Shown here piece after piece: positions 24,989-33,321 of a stretch of DNA of 64,000 nucleotides. Position numbers and translations under genes: made by a program. A model generated the notes under the pieces. That model was not told where the DNA came from and made no database searches. It saw nothing but the letters and a program-made list of their open reading frames with translations. Position 1 is the first letter of the stretch. Each line of letters opens with the position of its first letter. The stretch comes from Micromonospora halophytica (GTDB lineage: Bacteria; Actinomycetota; Actinomycetes; Mycobacteriales; Micromonosporaceae): the NCBI RefSeq assembly GCF_900090245.1, contig NZ_FMDN01000001.1, positions 36,241 to 100,240 of the forward strand. The letters are read 5' to 3'.

Positions 24989-25888
24989 TCAGAGTTCGAG
25001 GGTGCGGCCGGCACGGCGGGCGGCCTCGGCGGCGGCCAGGATCTCCACCACCTCCCGGCCGAAGCGCACGTCACAGCGATGGTCCCGGGTGCCGGCGTCG
25101 ATCTCCTCGACGAGCTGGTCGATCGCCGTGCCGAAGGCGGTCAGCGCGCTGCCGTCGCCCGGCGGGACCGTCTCGATGCCGTTCTCCCCGAAGAAGACGA
25201 CGTCGCGGGTCATCGCCTCGCGCGGCGAGTCCAGGGTGAGCGAGAGCGCGCTGGTCGCGCCGCCGTCGTGGGTGAGCAACAGGTGCACCAGGCCGCCCGG
25301 CCCGTCCATCGCGGCGACCCGGGTCACCCGGCCGAGCACCGGCAGGATGATCGACAGCGCGTGCGGGCCGATGTCCCACAGGGCGCCGTGCTCCCGCCGC
25401 CACTGCGAGTCGCCGTACGGGTTGCCGGGCTGGTAGATGGAGGCGAACATGGTCGCCCGCGCGTGCTGCCAGCCCCCCGCCGCGGCGGTCGACGCGAGGA
25501 AGCCCGTGACGTTCGGGTGGAAGCGCTGGGTGAAGAAGACCACCGAGGCGACCCCCGACTGCTGCGCGGCGGCGACCACCCGGTCGGCGTCGGCGAGGTT
25601 GAGCGCGAGCGGCTTGTCCAGCAGCAGGTGGCGGCCGGCGGTGGCGGCGCGTACCGCGATGTCGGCCTGCACGTCCGGCGGGAGCGCCACGGCCACCACG
25701 TCGCACGCGTCGAGCAGCGCGTCGACATCGTCGTACGCCGGCACGCCGTGCCGGTCGGCGAGCGCGGCGGCCCGCTCCGGGTTGCGCCCCCAGACCCCGA
25801 CGAGGTCGGCACGCGGGTGCGCGTCGATCGCCGCGGCGTGCGTCTCCGCCGCCCAGTGGCCGGTGCCGAACAAGCCGAACCGCAGCAC
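24989..25888 (-). CDS. Gfo/Idh/MocA family oxidoreductase
   Basis: A 299-residue NAD(P)-dependent sugar or inositol-type dehydrogenase. The Rossmann start is LRFGLFGTGHWAAETHA. Then come AVALPPDVQADIAVRAA, the catalytic-lysine motif HLLLDKPLALN, and the C-terminal substrate domain with DIGPHALSIILPVLG, whose GPH is typical. The substrate is unknown. I chose the GTG at 25886-25888 because the dinucleotide fold begins right there; an upstream in-frame start would add 18 unrelated residues. Confidence 0.88.
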   Translation of the reverse strand: MLRFGLFGTGHWAAETHAAAIDAHPRADLVGVWGRNPERAAALADRHGVPAYDDVDALLDACDVVAVALPPDVQADIAVRAATAGRHLLLDKPLALNLADADRVVAAAQQSGVASVVFFTQRFHPNVTGFLASTAAAGGWQHARATMFASIYQPGNPYGDSQWRREHGALWDIGPHALSIILPVLGRVTRVAAMDGPGGLVHLLLTHDGGATSALSLTLDSPREAMTRDVVFFGENGIETVPPGDGSALTAFGTAIDQLVEEIDAGTRDHRCDVRFGREVVEILAAAEAARRAGRTLEL

Positions 25889-26022
25889 GAGGTACCCCCG
25901 GGTGTCGTCCTCCGCCGCGGCGGCACCGCGGCCGTGATCCACGCTAGTCGCCGGCCCGCCCCGGCGCAGCCGACGTGGCCGGGACGCACCGACCGGCCGA
26001 CGGCGAGTACTACGACGGTTAG

Positions 26023-26067
26023 TAGGCTGTGCCGGTGACCGAGACCGGGACCGGATGCCCCCGATGA
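26023..26067 (+). promoter_or_regulatory. Promoter and possible 10-codon leaderless upstream ORF
   Basis: A -10-like TAGGCT at 26023-26028 lies seven bases before a GTG at 26035. From that GTG a ten-codon frame (MTETGTGCPR) ends with a TGA that overlaps an ATG of the membrane gene (ATGA, 26064-26067). If transcription starts near 26035, this would be a leaderless cistron coupling translation of the membrane protein. This is inference from spacing only. Confidence 0.3.
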
Positions 26068-26459
26068 CCAGCGCAGCCTCAGCCGGAGCGCCGGTGGACG
26101 GGATCCTCGCGACGGCAACGATCGTGCTGTCGCTCGTACTCGCGCTCTGGAGCCTGGTGGCGGCGGTGCGCCACCGCGCGCCGGACCGCCTCCAGTTCGT
26201 CGGCCTCGCGGTCCTGGAGGTCGCGCTGCTCGCGCTGGCCGTGGTGGCGCTGGTCGCGCTCGGTGGCGGCGAGCGGCCGGGCGAGCCCGGCGCGTTCTTC
26301 GGCTACCTGGTGACGCTGGTCTGCCTGCCGCCGCTGGCCTGGGTGCTGGCGAAGATGGAACCGACCCGCTGGGGCTCGGCGATCGTCTGCGCGGTCTGCC
26401 TGGTGCTGCCGGTGGTCGTGGTCCGGCTCCAGCAGACCTGGGAGGTCGCCGGTGGCTGA
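26064..26459 (+). CDS. Small four-helix membrane protein
   Basis: 131 residues from the ATG at 26064, or 134 from the ATG at 26055. Four hydrophobic segments are separated by short loops (RHRAPDRLQF, GGGERPGEPGAF, AKMEPTRWGS). I recognise no domain. It overlaps the next membrane protein gene by eight bases, so the two products are probably made together and may form a complex. Convergent fabG lies downstream. Confidence 0.75.
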   Translation: MTSAASAGAPVDGILATATIVLSLVLALWSLVAAVRHRAPDRLQFVGLAVLEVALLALAVVALVALGGGERPGEPGAFFGYLVTLVCLPPLAWVLAKMEPTRWGSAIVCAVCLVLPVVVVRLQQTWEVAGG

Positions 26460-26868
26460 CACCGGCACCTCGGCGCCGACGACCAACTCCGGGCCGGGGC
26501 GGCTGCTGATCGCGGTCTACATCCTGTTCGCGATCGCCGCGACCTCGCGGGCCGCGCTCCAACTCGCCACGAGGTTCGACGAGGCGCCGGTGGCGTACCT
26601 GCTCTCCGCGCTCGCGGCGCTGATCTACATCGTGGCCGCCGTGGGGCTGGCCCGGGCCGGGCACGCCGGCCGCCGGGTCGCGCTCGCCTGCTGCTCGGTG
26701 GAGCTGGTCGGGGTGCTCGGCGTCGGCGTGCTCAGCCTGGCCGACCCCGAACTCTTTCCGGACGAGACGGTCTGGTCGGGCTTCGGCAGCGGGTACGGCT
26801 ACATCCCGCTGGTGCTGCCGGTGCTGGGCCTGCTCTGGCTCTGGCGCACCCGCCACACCACCCGCTGA
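26452..26868 (+). CDS. Small four-helix membrane protein, partner of the preceding gene
   Basis: 138 residues, GTG start at 26452 inside the previous gene. A polar N-terminus (ADTGTSAPTTNSGPG) is followed by four membrane helices and an aromatic Gly/Ser/Tyr-rich loop (WSGFGSGYGYIP) before the last helix. The C-terminus is basic. No family function is known to me. The overlap with its neighbour argues for coupled expression. A palindromic hairpin follows about 80 bases after the stop. Confidence 0.78.
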   Translation: MADTGTSAPTTNSGPGRLLIAVYILFAIAATSRAALQLATRFDEAPVAYLLSALAALIYIVAAVGLARAGHAGRRVALACCSVELVGVLGVGVLSLADPELFPDETVWSGFGSGYGYIPLVLPVLGLLWLWRTRHTTR

Positions 26869-26950
26869 CCCTCCCCGTCCACCCGCCGCCCCGCACCCGA
26901 GCCGGACCCCCGCACGCCGGCTCGTCCGGTCCGGCGTCCGCGCAGTTTCA

Positions 26951-27008
26951 CGGAAAGAGTGGCCATGGAACGCGGAATGGCCACTCTTTCCGGGAAAGAG
27001 CGGCCATT
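26951..27008. terminator. Tripartite GGAAAGAGTGGCCAT palindrome between convergent genes
   Basis: The 16-bp arms at 26951-26966 and 26977-26992 pair perfectly around a 10-base loop. A third, one-mismatch copy of the left arm follows at 26993-27008. It lies between the membrane pair and fabG, which converge, so it probably terminates transcription. The left-right-left layout resembles the hairpins after tRNA-Arg. Confidence 0.75.
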
Positions 27009-27059
27009 CGCGGCACGCGACGCCCCGCGTACGCGCGGCACGCGTGGGGCGGGGCGGGG

Positions 27060-27818
27060 TCAGTCCTTGGGGCCGCCGGCGACGTAGATGACCTGGCCGG
27101 ACACGAAGGACGCCCCCTCGCTGGCCAGGAACGAGATGGTGTGCGCGACGTCCTCGGGGCGGCCGGGGCGACGCACCGGGATCTCCGAGGCGGCGTGCTG
27201 CTGGAGCGCGTCGAAGTCGACCTTCATCCGGGCGGCGGTGGCGGCGGTCATGTCGGTGACGATGAAGCCCGGCGCGACCGCGTTGACCGTGACGCCGAAC
27301 GGGCCCAGCTCGATGGCGAGGGTCTTGGTGAAGCCCTGCAGGCCGGCCTTGGCGGCGGAGTAGTTCGCCTGACCCCGGTTGCCCAGCGCGGAGGTGCTGG
27401 AGAGGTTGACGATCCGGCCCCACTTCCGCTCGACCATGTGCTTCTGCGCGGCCTGGCTGAACAGGAACGCGCCCCGCAGGTGCACGCCCATGACCGTGTC
27501 CCAGTCGCCGTCGGTCATCTTGAACAGCAGGTTGTCGCGGAGCACACCGGCGTTGTTGACCAGCACGGTCGGTGCCCCCAGCTCGGTGGCGACCCGCGCC
27601 ACGGCGGCCTCCACCTGGGCCCGGTCCGAGACGTCGGCACCGACGCCCAGGGCGCGACCGCCCGCGGCGACGATCGCGTCCACCGTCTCCTTGGTCGCCG
27701 ACTCCTCGATGTCGACCACGGCGACGGCCATGCCGTCGGCGGCCAGCCGGCGGGCGGTGGCCGCGCCGATGCCGCGCGCGGCTCCCGTCACGATGGCGAC
27801 GCGGGGCTCCTCCGACAT
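27060..27818 (-). CDS. fabG: 3-oxoacyl-ACP reductase-like SDR
   Basis: A 252-residue short-chain dehydrogenase. The cofactor loop is TGAARGIGAA at about 11-20, then VLVNNAG, the catalytic Ser in NLSSTSALGNRG, and YSAAK. The C-terminus VSGQVIYVAGGP is typical of FabG. It probably reduces 3-oxoacyl thioesters with NADPH, but SDR substrate assignment by eye is uncertain and no other fab genes are near. The ATG at 27816-27818 has GGGAGGTAAT about five bases upstream. It stands alone between a terminator and the treS-like gene. Confidence 0.85.
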   Translation of the reverse strand: MSEEPRVAIVTGAARGIGAATARRLAADGMAVAVVDIEESATKETVDAIVAAGGRALGVGADVSDRAQVEAAVARVATELGAPTVLVNNAGVLRDNLLFKMTDGDWDTVMGVHLRGAFLFSQAAQKHMVERKWGRIVNLSSTSALGNRGQANYSAAKAGLQGFTKTLAIELGPFGVTVNAVAPGFIVTDMTAATAARMKVDFDALQQHAASEIPVRRPGRPEDVAHTISFLASEGASFVSGQVIYVAGGPKD

Positions 27819-27887
27819 GATTACCTCCCGGTAACTTGGGCTCGATCGAAGGAGCTTAACCCAGCGGTACGCCGGCCGGCCCCGGCC

Positions 27888-29540
27888 TCAGAACGCGGCT
27901 CCCCGGCACAGCCGGATCCAGCGGTAGCCGTAGCCGGCCAGCTTGAGGCTGTCGAGCTTGCCCACCTCGCCGTAGCCCCGGTCGGTGAGGACGTCGATCG
28001 GCAGGTCCGCCTCCGGGGCGAGCGAGCTCAGGTCGACCTCGACGTCCTCGGTGCCGAGGTTGTGCAGGAAGATCATGGTGCCGGTGGGCCCGTCGGCCCG
28101 GTGCGCCAGCACCCCCGGCGGCATCGGCACGTCGATGTGGGTGGTGGAGCCCGAACCGATCTCCGGGGCCTCCCGCAGCGTACCGATCATCCGCTCGAAC
28201 CAGGCCAGCAGCGACTTCGGGTCACTGCGCTGGGCGGTCACGTTGACCTTCTGGTAGCTGAAGTCACCCTTGTCGATCACCGGGCGGACCAGCTTCTCCG
28301 GCTCCGCCGTGGAGAACCCCGCGTTCTCCTTGTACGACCACTGCATCGGCGTACGGATGGCGTGCCGGCCGGGCAGCGACAGGTCCTCGCCCATGCCGAT
28401 CTCCTCGCCGTAGCGCAGCACCGGCGTGCCGCGCAGCGAGAACTGGAGCGCGTACGCCAGCTCGACGCGCCGGCGGTCGTTGCCGAGCATCGGGGCGAGC
28501 CGGCGGCGGATGCCCCGGTCGTAGATCCGCATCTCCTCGTCGGGGCCGAACTCGGCGTACACCTGGTTGCGCTGCTCGGCGGTGAGCCGGGAGAGGTCGA
28601 TCTCGTCGTGGTTGCGCAGGAAGGTGGCCCACTGGCCGCCGGTGGGCAGCGTCGGGGTGTCCCGCAGCGCCTCGATCACCGGCTCCGGGTCCTGCCGGGC
28701 CAGGGCCAGCATGAGCCGCCCGTTGAGCATGAAGTCGAAGAGCATGTGGAGGCGGTTGCCGGAGCCGGATCCGTCACCGAAGAAGGTGGGGAGCTGGTCG
28801 GGCTCCACGTTGGCCTCGGCGAGCAGGACGGCGTCGCCGCGGCGCCACTGCACGTGCTGGCGCAGCTCGGTGAGGAACTCGAAGTCCTTGGGCGAGTTCG
28901 GGTTGCCCGGCTCGGTCAGCTCGATGATGAACGGCACCGCGTCCATCCGGAAGCCGGAGACGCCGAGCTGGAGCCAGAACGAGACGATCTTCTTGACCTC
29001 CTCGCGGACCTTCGGGTTCGCCATGTTGAGGTCGGGTTGGTACCGGTAGAACCGATGGTAGTACCAGGCCTTGGCGGTCCGGTCGTAGCTCCACGTCTCG
29101 TGCTGTTCGCCGGGGAAGACCATGCCCTGGTGTCGGTCGTCCGGCTCGTGGTCGGACCAGACGTACCAGTCCCGGTAGGGCGAGTCGGGCGAGGAGCGGG
29201 CGGACTGGAACCAGGGGTGCTCGTCCGAGGTGTGGTTGACCACCAGGTCGATGATCACGCGGATGCCCCGGTTCTGCGCCTGGTGCAGCAGCTCGGCGAA
29301 GTCGCCGAGGGTGCCGAAGCGGGGGTCGACGTTGTAGAAGTCGGTGACGTCGTAGCCGTCGTCGCGGTTGGGCGACGGGTGGATCGGGTGCAGCCAGAGG
29401 CAGGTCACCCCCAGCCGGGCCAGGTAGTCGAGCCGGCCGATCAGCCCACGGATGTCACCCACCCCGTCGCCGTCGGAGTCCGCGTACGTGTCGATGTCGA
29501 GGCAGTAGACGACCGCCTCGGAATACCACCTGTCACCCAT
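27888..29540 (-). CDS. treS: GH13 enzyme, trehalose synthase-like
   Basis: A 550-residue alpha-amylase superfamily protein. Catalytic residues are visible: the nucleophile Asp in GFRMDAVPFI, the acid/base Glu in VLLAEANVE, and the transition-state Asp in FLRNHDEID. YQPDLNMANPKVREEV and GTPVLRYGEEIGMG match TreS, which interconverts maltose and trehalose. No maltokinase domain is fused, and no treZ, treY or glgE genes are near. An oligo-1,6-glucosidase-type activity remains possible. The start is the ATG at 29538-29540; the longer open frame upstream is not family-like. Confidence 0.82.
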   Translation of the reverse strand: MGDRWYSEAVVYCLDIDTYADSDGDGVGDIRGLIGRLDYLARLGVTCLWLHPIHPSPNRDDGYDVTDFYNVDPRFGTLGDFAELLHQAQNRGIRVIIDLVVNHTSDEHPWFQSARSSPDSPYRDWYVWSDHEPDDRHQGMVFPGEQHETWSYDRTAKAWYYHRFYRYQPDLNMANPKVREEVKKIVSFWLQLGVSGFRMDAVPFIIELTEPGNPNSPKDFEFLTELRQHVQWRRGDAVLLAEANVEPDQLPTFFGDGSGSGNRLHMLFDFMLNGRLMLALARQDPEPVIEALRDTPTLPTGGQWATFLRNHDEIDLSRLTAEQRNQVYAEFGPDEEMRIYDRGIRRRLAPMLGNDRRRVELAYALQFSLRGTPVLRYGEEIGMGEDLSLPGRHAIRTPMQWSYKENAGFSTAEPEKLVRPVIDKGDFSYQKVNVTAQRSDPKSLLAWFERMIGTLREAPEIGSGSTTHIDVPMPPGVLAHRADGPTGTMIFLHNLGTEDVEVDLSSLAPEADLPIDVLTDRGYGEVGKLDSLKLAGYGYRWIRLCRGAAF

Positions 29541-29745
29541 GCCGACCTTATGTCTCCGATCGGCCGCCCCGGCAAACGTGAAGACCCGCCGGCCCGATCG
29601 CCGGCTGACGGCGGGGCCGGCCGACCGCGCCCTGCCGCCGGAGGGCTGAGCACGCCGATCGGTGGGCGCGGTCACCGCGAGGTGTGGCCGAGGGCTGCGG
29701 GGGTACCACCTTCCGATCCCCGGCAGCACCTGCGGAAGGACGCCC

Positions 29746-30411
29746 ATGGCGCATGCCCAGAACGTCGACCCGAACCAGTTCAGCGGGGTGACCGGGTGGG
29801 TGGCCGGGGTCATCGACTCGCTCGGCGCGTTCGGGGTGGCCTTCCTGGTGGCCCTGGAGAGCATCATCCCGCCCATCCCCAGCGAGATCGTGCTGGCGAT
29901 GGCCGGCTACCTGGCCAGCGAGGGCCGGTTCAACCTCGTGCTGATCGTGCTTGCCGCGACGGCCGGCTCGCTGGCCGGGGCGCTGGTGCTCTACTGGGTC
30001 GGTGCCGCCCTCGGGGAGGATCGGCTCAAGCACTGGCTGGACCGGCTGCCCCTGGTCGACCTGGACGACCTGGAGAAGGCCGACCGCTGGTTCGAGCGGT
30101 ACGGCCGCTGGGCGGTGCTGATCGGCCGGGTGGTGCCGGTGGTCCGCAGCCTGGTGTCGGTCCCGGCCGGGGCGAACCGGATGCCGACGGGTGAGTTCGT
30201 CCTGCTCACCACGCTGGGCAGTGGGGTGTGGAACTCGCTGATCGTCGGGTTGGGCTACGCGCTCGGCTCACGCTGGGAGGACGTGGACCGGTACAGCAGC
30301 TGGTTCAACTACGCGATCTTCGTGGTCTTCGCCTTCATGATCGCCAGTTGGGCGGTGAAGAAGGTGCGTCGACGGCGGGCCCGGCGGGAGTCGGTGCCCA
30401 CCGGCCGCTGA
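29746..30411 (+). CDS. DedA family membrane protein
   Basis: A 221-residue DedA/SNARE-associated-family protein. Marks are LESIIPPIPSEIVLAMAGYLAS, the re-entrant loop with conserved Pro and Glu, and RWFERYGRWAVLIGRVVPVVRSLVSVPAG, the basic-Pro signature. DedA proteins act as undecaprenyl- or phospholipid flippases and support envelope homeostasis. The ATG at 29746 follows GGAAGGA by five bases. The gene is divergent from the treS-like gene and convergent with the chitinase. Confidence 0.92.
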   Translation: MAHAQNVDPNQFSGVTGWVAGVIDSLGAFGVAFLVALESIIPPIPSEIVLAMAGYLASEGRFNLVLIVLAATAGSLAGALVLYWVGAALGEDRLKHWLDRLPLVDLDDLEKADRWFERYGRWAVLIGRVVPVVRSLVSVPAGANRMPTGEFVLLTTLGSGVWNSLIVGLGYALGSRWEDVDRYSSWFNYAIFVVFAFMIASWAVKKVRRRRARRESVPTGR

Positions 30412-30473
30412 TCCGGACATGGCCTCGGCCGGGCCGCCACCGACGGTGACGACCCGGCCGACGGTCGGTCCGG

Positions 30474-31877
30474 TCAGGGCAGGGTGGCCAGGTGCGGCTT
30501 GACCGTGCGGGCGAAGCCGTTGCCGTTGCTGACGTCCCAGTTCACCGACCAGGTCATCGCGCCCCGGATGCCGGGGTAGGTGCGCGGCGGCCGGAAGCTG
30601 CCGCAGTTGGTGCCACGCGCCAGGCAGTCCAGCGCGGCGTTCACCACGCTCGGTGCGACGATGCCGCCGCCGGCCGCGCCCGGCCCGGCGGGCAGGCCCA
30701 GGCCGACCTGGTCCGGCCGCAGGCCGTTCTCCAGCTGGATGCAGGCGAGCGCGACGATGAAGTTCACCGTCCCCTGCGGGTACGCGGCGTTCTGGTCGCA
30801 GCCGAGCATCGCCCCGGAGTTGTAGAACTGCGTGTTGACCACGGTGAGGATGTCCCGGATGTCCAGCGCGAGCTTGAAGTAGCCGGCGGCCGGGTTCTGC
30901 ATGTCGATGGTCTGCGGGGCCATCGCGATGATCAGGCCCGGGCCCACCTTCGCCCGCAGGGCGCGCAGGGCCTGGGCCATGTACGTCGGGTTCAGGCCGT
31001 TCTCCAGGTCGATGTCGACGCCGTCGAAGCCGTACCGCTGGATCAGCGCGTGCACGGTGTCGGCGAAGGCGGTGGCCGAGGCGGCGTCGTTGACCGCGAC
31101 CCGGCCGGCCTCGCCGCCGACGGAGAGGATCACCTTCTTGCCCCGCGACCGCAGGGTCTGCACGTCGGCGGTGAACTGCGCGTCGGTGTAGCCGCCGAGG
31201 GAGGCGGCCAGCCCCGGGTCGACGGCGAAGGTGACGGCGCCCGGGGTGGTGGTGGCCTCGCCGAAGGCGACCGCCACGATGTCGTACTCGCCGGGCACGT
31301 CGCGCAGCCGAAGTTCGACGGCGGGGTTGTCGAAGTTGTGCCAGTAGCCGGTGAGCAGGTGCCGGGGCAGGTCGTCGGTGGGCGGGGGCGGGGTGGTGGT
31401 CGGTGGTGGCGTGGTCGGCGACGGTGACGGGCCGGTGGGGGTCGGTGTGGGGGTGGTGGGCGTCGGGGACGGGTCGGTCCCGTCGCCGCAGGGAGCGCCG
31501 TTGAGCAGGCAGTTGGCGGGTACGCCGGAGCCGCTGGCGAGGAAACCGAAGGAGACCTGGGCGCCGGGGGCGATGGTGCCGTTCCAGGACCGGTTGGTGA
31601 AGGTGTGCCGCTGGCCGTTGCTGGTCAGCAGGGCGTCCCAGTAGGTGCCGAGGGTGGTCCCGGCGGGCAGTTCGAAGGAGAGGGTCCAGCCGGTGACGGT
31701 GCTGGTCCCGCCGTTGGTGATGGTGTACCTCCCCTCCCAGCCGCTGCCCCAGTCGGACGTCCTGGTGAAGGTGGCGGTGGGTCCCGCCGCGTACGCGGGC
31801 AGCGCGGTCCAGACCGCGCCGACGGTCGCCGCGAGCACGGTGACCAGGGAGATGACCAGTGAGCGGGAACGCGTCAT
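30474..31877 (-). CDS. Secreted chitinase, CBM2-linker-GH18
   Basis: A 467-residue exoenzyme. The signal peptide of about 30 residues ends at LPAYA-AG. A CBM2-type carbohydrate-binding module spans about 31-125 (RTSDWGSGWEGRYTITN). A Pro/Thr/Ser linker covers about 126-168. The GH18 catalytic barrel has the acid Glu at about 292 in FDGVDIDLENG. The C-terminal barrel includes MTWSVNWDVSN. It hydrolyses chitin outside the cell. The ATG at 31875-31877 has GGAGGG four to five bases upstream; an upstream in-frame ATG at 31907 would spoil the signal peptide. An unusually A+T-rich promoter stretch lies upstream. Confidence 0.94.
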   Translation of the reverse strand: MTRSRSLVISLVTVLAATVGAVWTALPAYAAGPTATFTRTSDWGSGWEGRYTITNGGTSTVTGWTLSFELPAGTTLGTYWDALLTSNGQRHTFTNRSWNGTIAPGAQVSFGFLASGSGVPANCLLNGAPCGDGTDPSPTPTTPTPTPTGPSPSPTTPPPTTTPPPPTDDLPRHLLTGYWHNFDNPAVELRLRDVPGEYDIVAVAFGEATTTPGAVTFAVDPGLAASLGGYTDAQFTADVQTLRSRGKKVILSVGGEAGRVAVNDAASATAFADTVHALIQRYGFDGVDIDLENGLNPTYMAQALRALRAKVGPGLIIAMAPQTIDMQNPAAGYFKLALDIRDILTVVNTQFYNSGAMLGCDQNAAYPQGTVNFIVALACIQLENGLRPDQVGLGLPAGPGAAGGGIVAPSVVNAALDCLARGTNCGSFRPPRTYPGIRGAMTWSVNWDVSNGNGFARTVKPHLATLP

Positions 31878-31928
31878 GCGACCCTCCGGGGAAAGATGAA
31901 GATCCATGGTTGTCGACGCTGGCGCCCT

Positions 31929-31952
31929 ATTATTAAGATTGTTAACTATTTC
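31929..31952 (-). promoter_or_regulatory. A+T-rich promoter-like stretch before the chitinase
   Basis: About 24 bases (tattattaagattgttaac and flanks) form the most A+T-rich stretch noticed in the window. They contain GTTAAC and, on the minus strand, several TAnnnT -10 candidates. They overlap the 3' end of the yidC-like gene, so the chitinase promoter appears embedded there. I do not see a canonical chitinase direct-repeat operator. Confidence 0.4.
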
Positions 31953-32730
31953 TGTCCAGAGGTTCTCCGGGCCCCGCCCGCAGTTGTCGACGAACGCCGA
32001 CGTGCGGTGGCCGGGGACGGCGCAGCACCACCTGCTCCAGCACGGTCCACGCGGTGGTGGTGACCAGATAGAGCACCGCCGCCAGCGGCACCACCAGCGC
32101 CACCGGCACCACCCCGTACGGCAGCAGCGGGACCAGCCGGCCCAGGACGGCCGCCCCGGGGCCCTCGGTCGGCGTGCCGGCCACCGTCCCGGTCGCGGCC
32201 AGGGCCCGCTTCGCCCGCCGGGACAGCGACCAGGCCGACCCGAGCAGCACCACCAGCAGCCCGCCGAAGACCACCACCACCGGCCCGGAGAGCCCGTCGC
32301 CGAGGTGCCAGCCCAACGGCACCCCGGCCAACGTCTCGTCGAGCAGCCCGACGCTGCCGTCGCCGGTGACGAAGAGGCGGTACATGACCAGGAAGAACGG
32401 GGCCTGGAGCAGGGCCGGCAGGCAACCCGCCAGCGGGGACGCGCCCGCCCGCCGGTAGAGCGCGAACAACTCCTGCTGGAGCTTCGCCGGGTCGTCGGCG
32501 TACCGCTGCTGGAGCCGGCGGACCTCGGGGGCGAGCGCCGCGCGACGCCGCTCCCCGCGGACCTGGGCGAGGGTGAGCGGCGAGATCAGCAGGCGGACGG
32601 CGACGGTGAACAGGACGATGGCGGCGGCCGTGGCGGCCCCGCCGGTCAGCGGTGCGAGCACGCCGGCGAGCCAGGTGACGGCGGCGCCGGCGGCGCCCAC
32701 CGCGTCGTGCACGGGAGAGAAGGCGAGCAT
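31942..32730 (-). CDS. yidC: YidC/Oxa1 family membrane insertase (paralogue)
   Basis: 262 residues with five likely helices. The hallmark region is VRLLISPLTLAQVRGERRRAALAPEVRRLQQRY-type, where an Arg in the first core helix (R46) sits in the hydrophilic groove. It is followed by LYRRAGASPLAGCLPALLQAPFFLVMYRLF-type sequence. It is not in the housekeeping rpmH-rnpA-yidC cluster, so it is probably a second YidC with a specialised client. DUF6412 lies just upstream on the same strand. Confidence 0.9.
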   Translation of the reverse strand: MLAFSPVHDAVGAAGAAVTWLAGVLAPLTGGAATAAAIVLFTVAVRLLISPLTLAQVRGERRRAALAPEVRRLQQRYADDPAKLQQELFALYRRAGASPLAGCLPALLQAPFFLVMYRLFVTGDGSVGLLDETLAGVPLGWHLGDGLSGPVVVVFGGLLVVLLGSAWSLSRRAKRALAATGTVAGTPTEGPGAAVLGRLVPLLPYGVVPVALVVPLAAVLYLVTTTAWTVLEQVVLRRPRPPHVGVRRQLRAGPGEPLDRNS

Positions 32731-32853
32731 GAGACCCCTCGGTGGCGATTCCGGACGTCCCAGCGCGACGGTCGGCGGCAGCTCGTGCGGGACGGCTGCC
32801 GAGATCGCCTGCGGGACGGATGGCGACGGAACCGGTCGGGCGGCGGCGCGGGC

Positions 32854-33168
32854 TCAGCCCGCGGCCGGACGCCACCCGACCGAGAGGACGCGACCCGGTG
32901 CCCGGGGCCGGGGCCGCCCCGCCGCGTCCGGGTCGACCTGGCGCGGCACCCGGCGACGCCGGGCCCGCTCCCGCAGGCCGGCGGCCCACCGGCCACCGCG
33001 CGACGCGCCGCCGCCGAGCCGGGGCCGGGCCGCGACCAGCGCCGCGAGCAGCAGCGCGGCCACCAGGGCAGCGCCGGCCAGGAACTCGGCCGGACGGTCC
33101 GCGAGCAGCGTCAGCGCAGTGAGCGCGTACACCCACCGCCCCGTCACCGCCACCAGCAGACCCGGCAC
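32854..33168 (-). CDS. DUF6412-like small membrane protein
   Basis: 104 residues with one or two hydrophobic segments in the first half (TGRWVYALTALTLLA and a long Ala/Leu helix). A strongly basic second half rich in Arg follows. I associate this layout and position, next to a YidC paralogue, with DUF6412. GTG start at 33166-33168. It is 123 bases upstream of yidC on the same strand and probably co-transcribed. Function is unknown; a partner or client of the insertase is inference. Confidence 0.6.
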   Translation of the reverse strand: MPGLLVAVTGRWVYALTALTLLADRPAEFLAGAALVAALLLAALVAARPRLGGGASRGGRWAAGLRERARRRRVPRQVDPDAAGRPRPRAPGRVLSVGWRPAAG

Positions 33169-33321
33169 AGGCCCAGCCTAGGACCCGGCGTCCACCGATC
33201 GGCCGGATCGCGACACGCCACCGACGCGCCACAGCCGAGTTTCCCGCAGTCGCCACCGTGGGTAACCGGAACCCGACCGACACGGACGGCCCGTGATCGG
33301 CGGGAACGGACGGTGGTGGCA

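Noticed and set aside
27141..30194. 1017-codon plus-strand ORF
   Set aside because: Antisense shadow across fabG and the treS-like gene with Arg/Val/Gly-rich nonsense protein; dedA is the real gene at the end.
31906..33321. N-terminal extension of the glutamate-cysteine-ligase-like gene
   Set aside because: The frame is open for 470 codons upstream, but the extension is antisense to yidC and DUF6412 and its composition is not protein-like. The family N-terminus begins after 33322.
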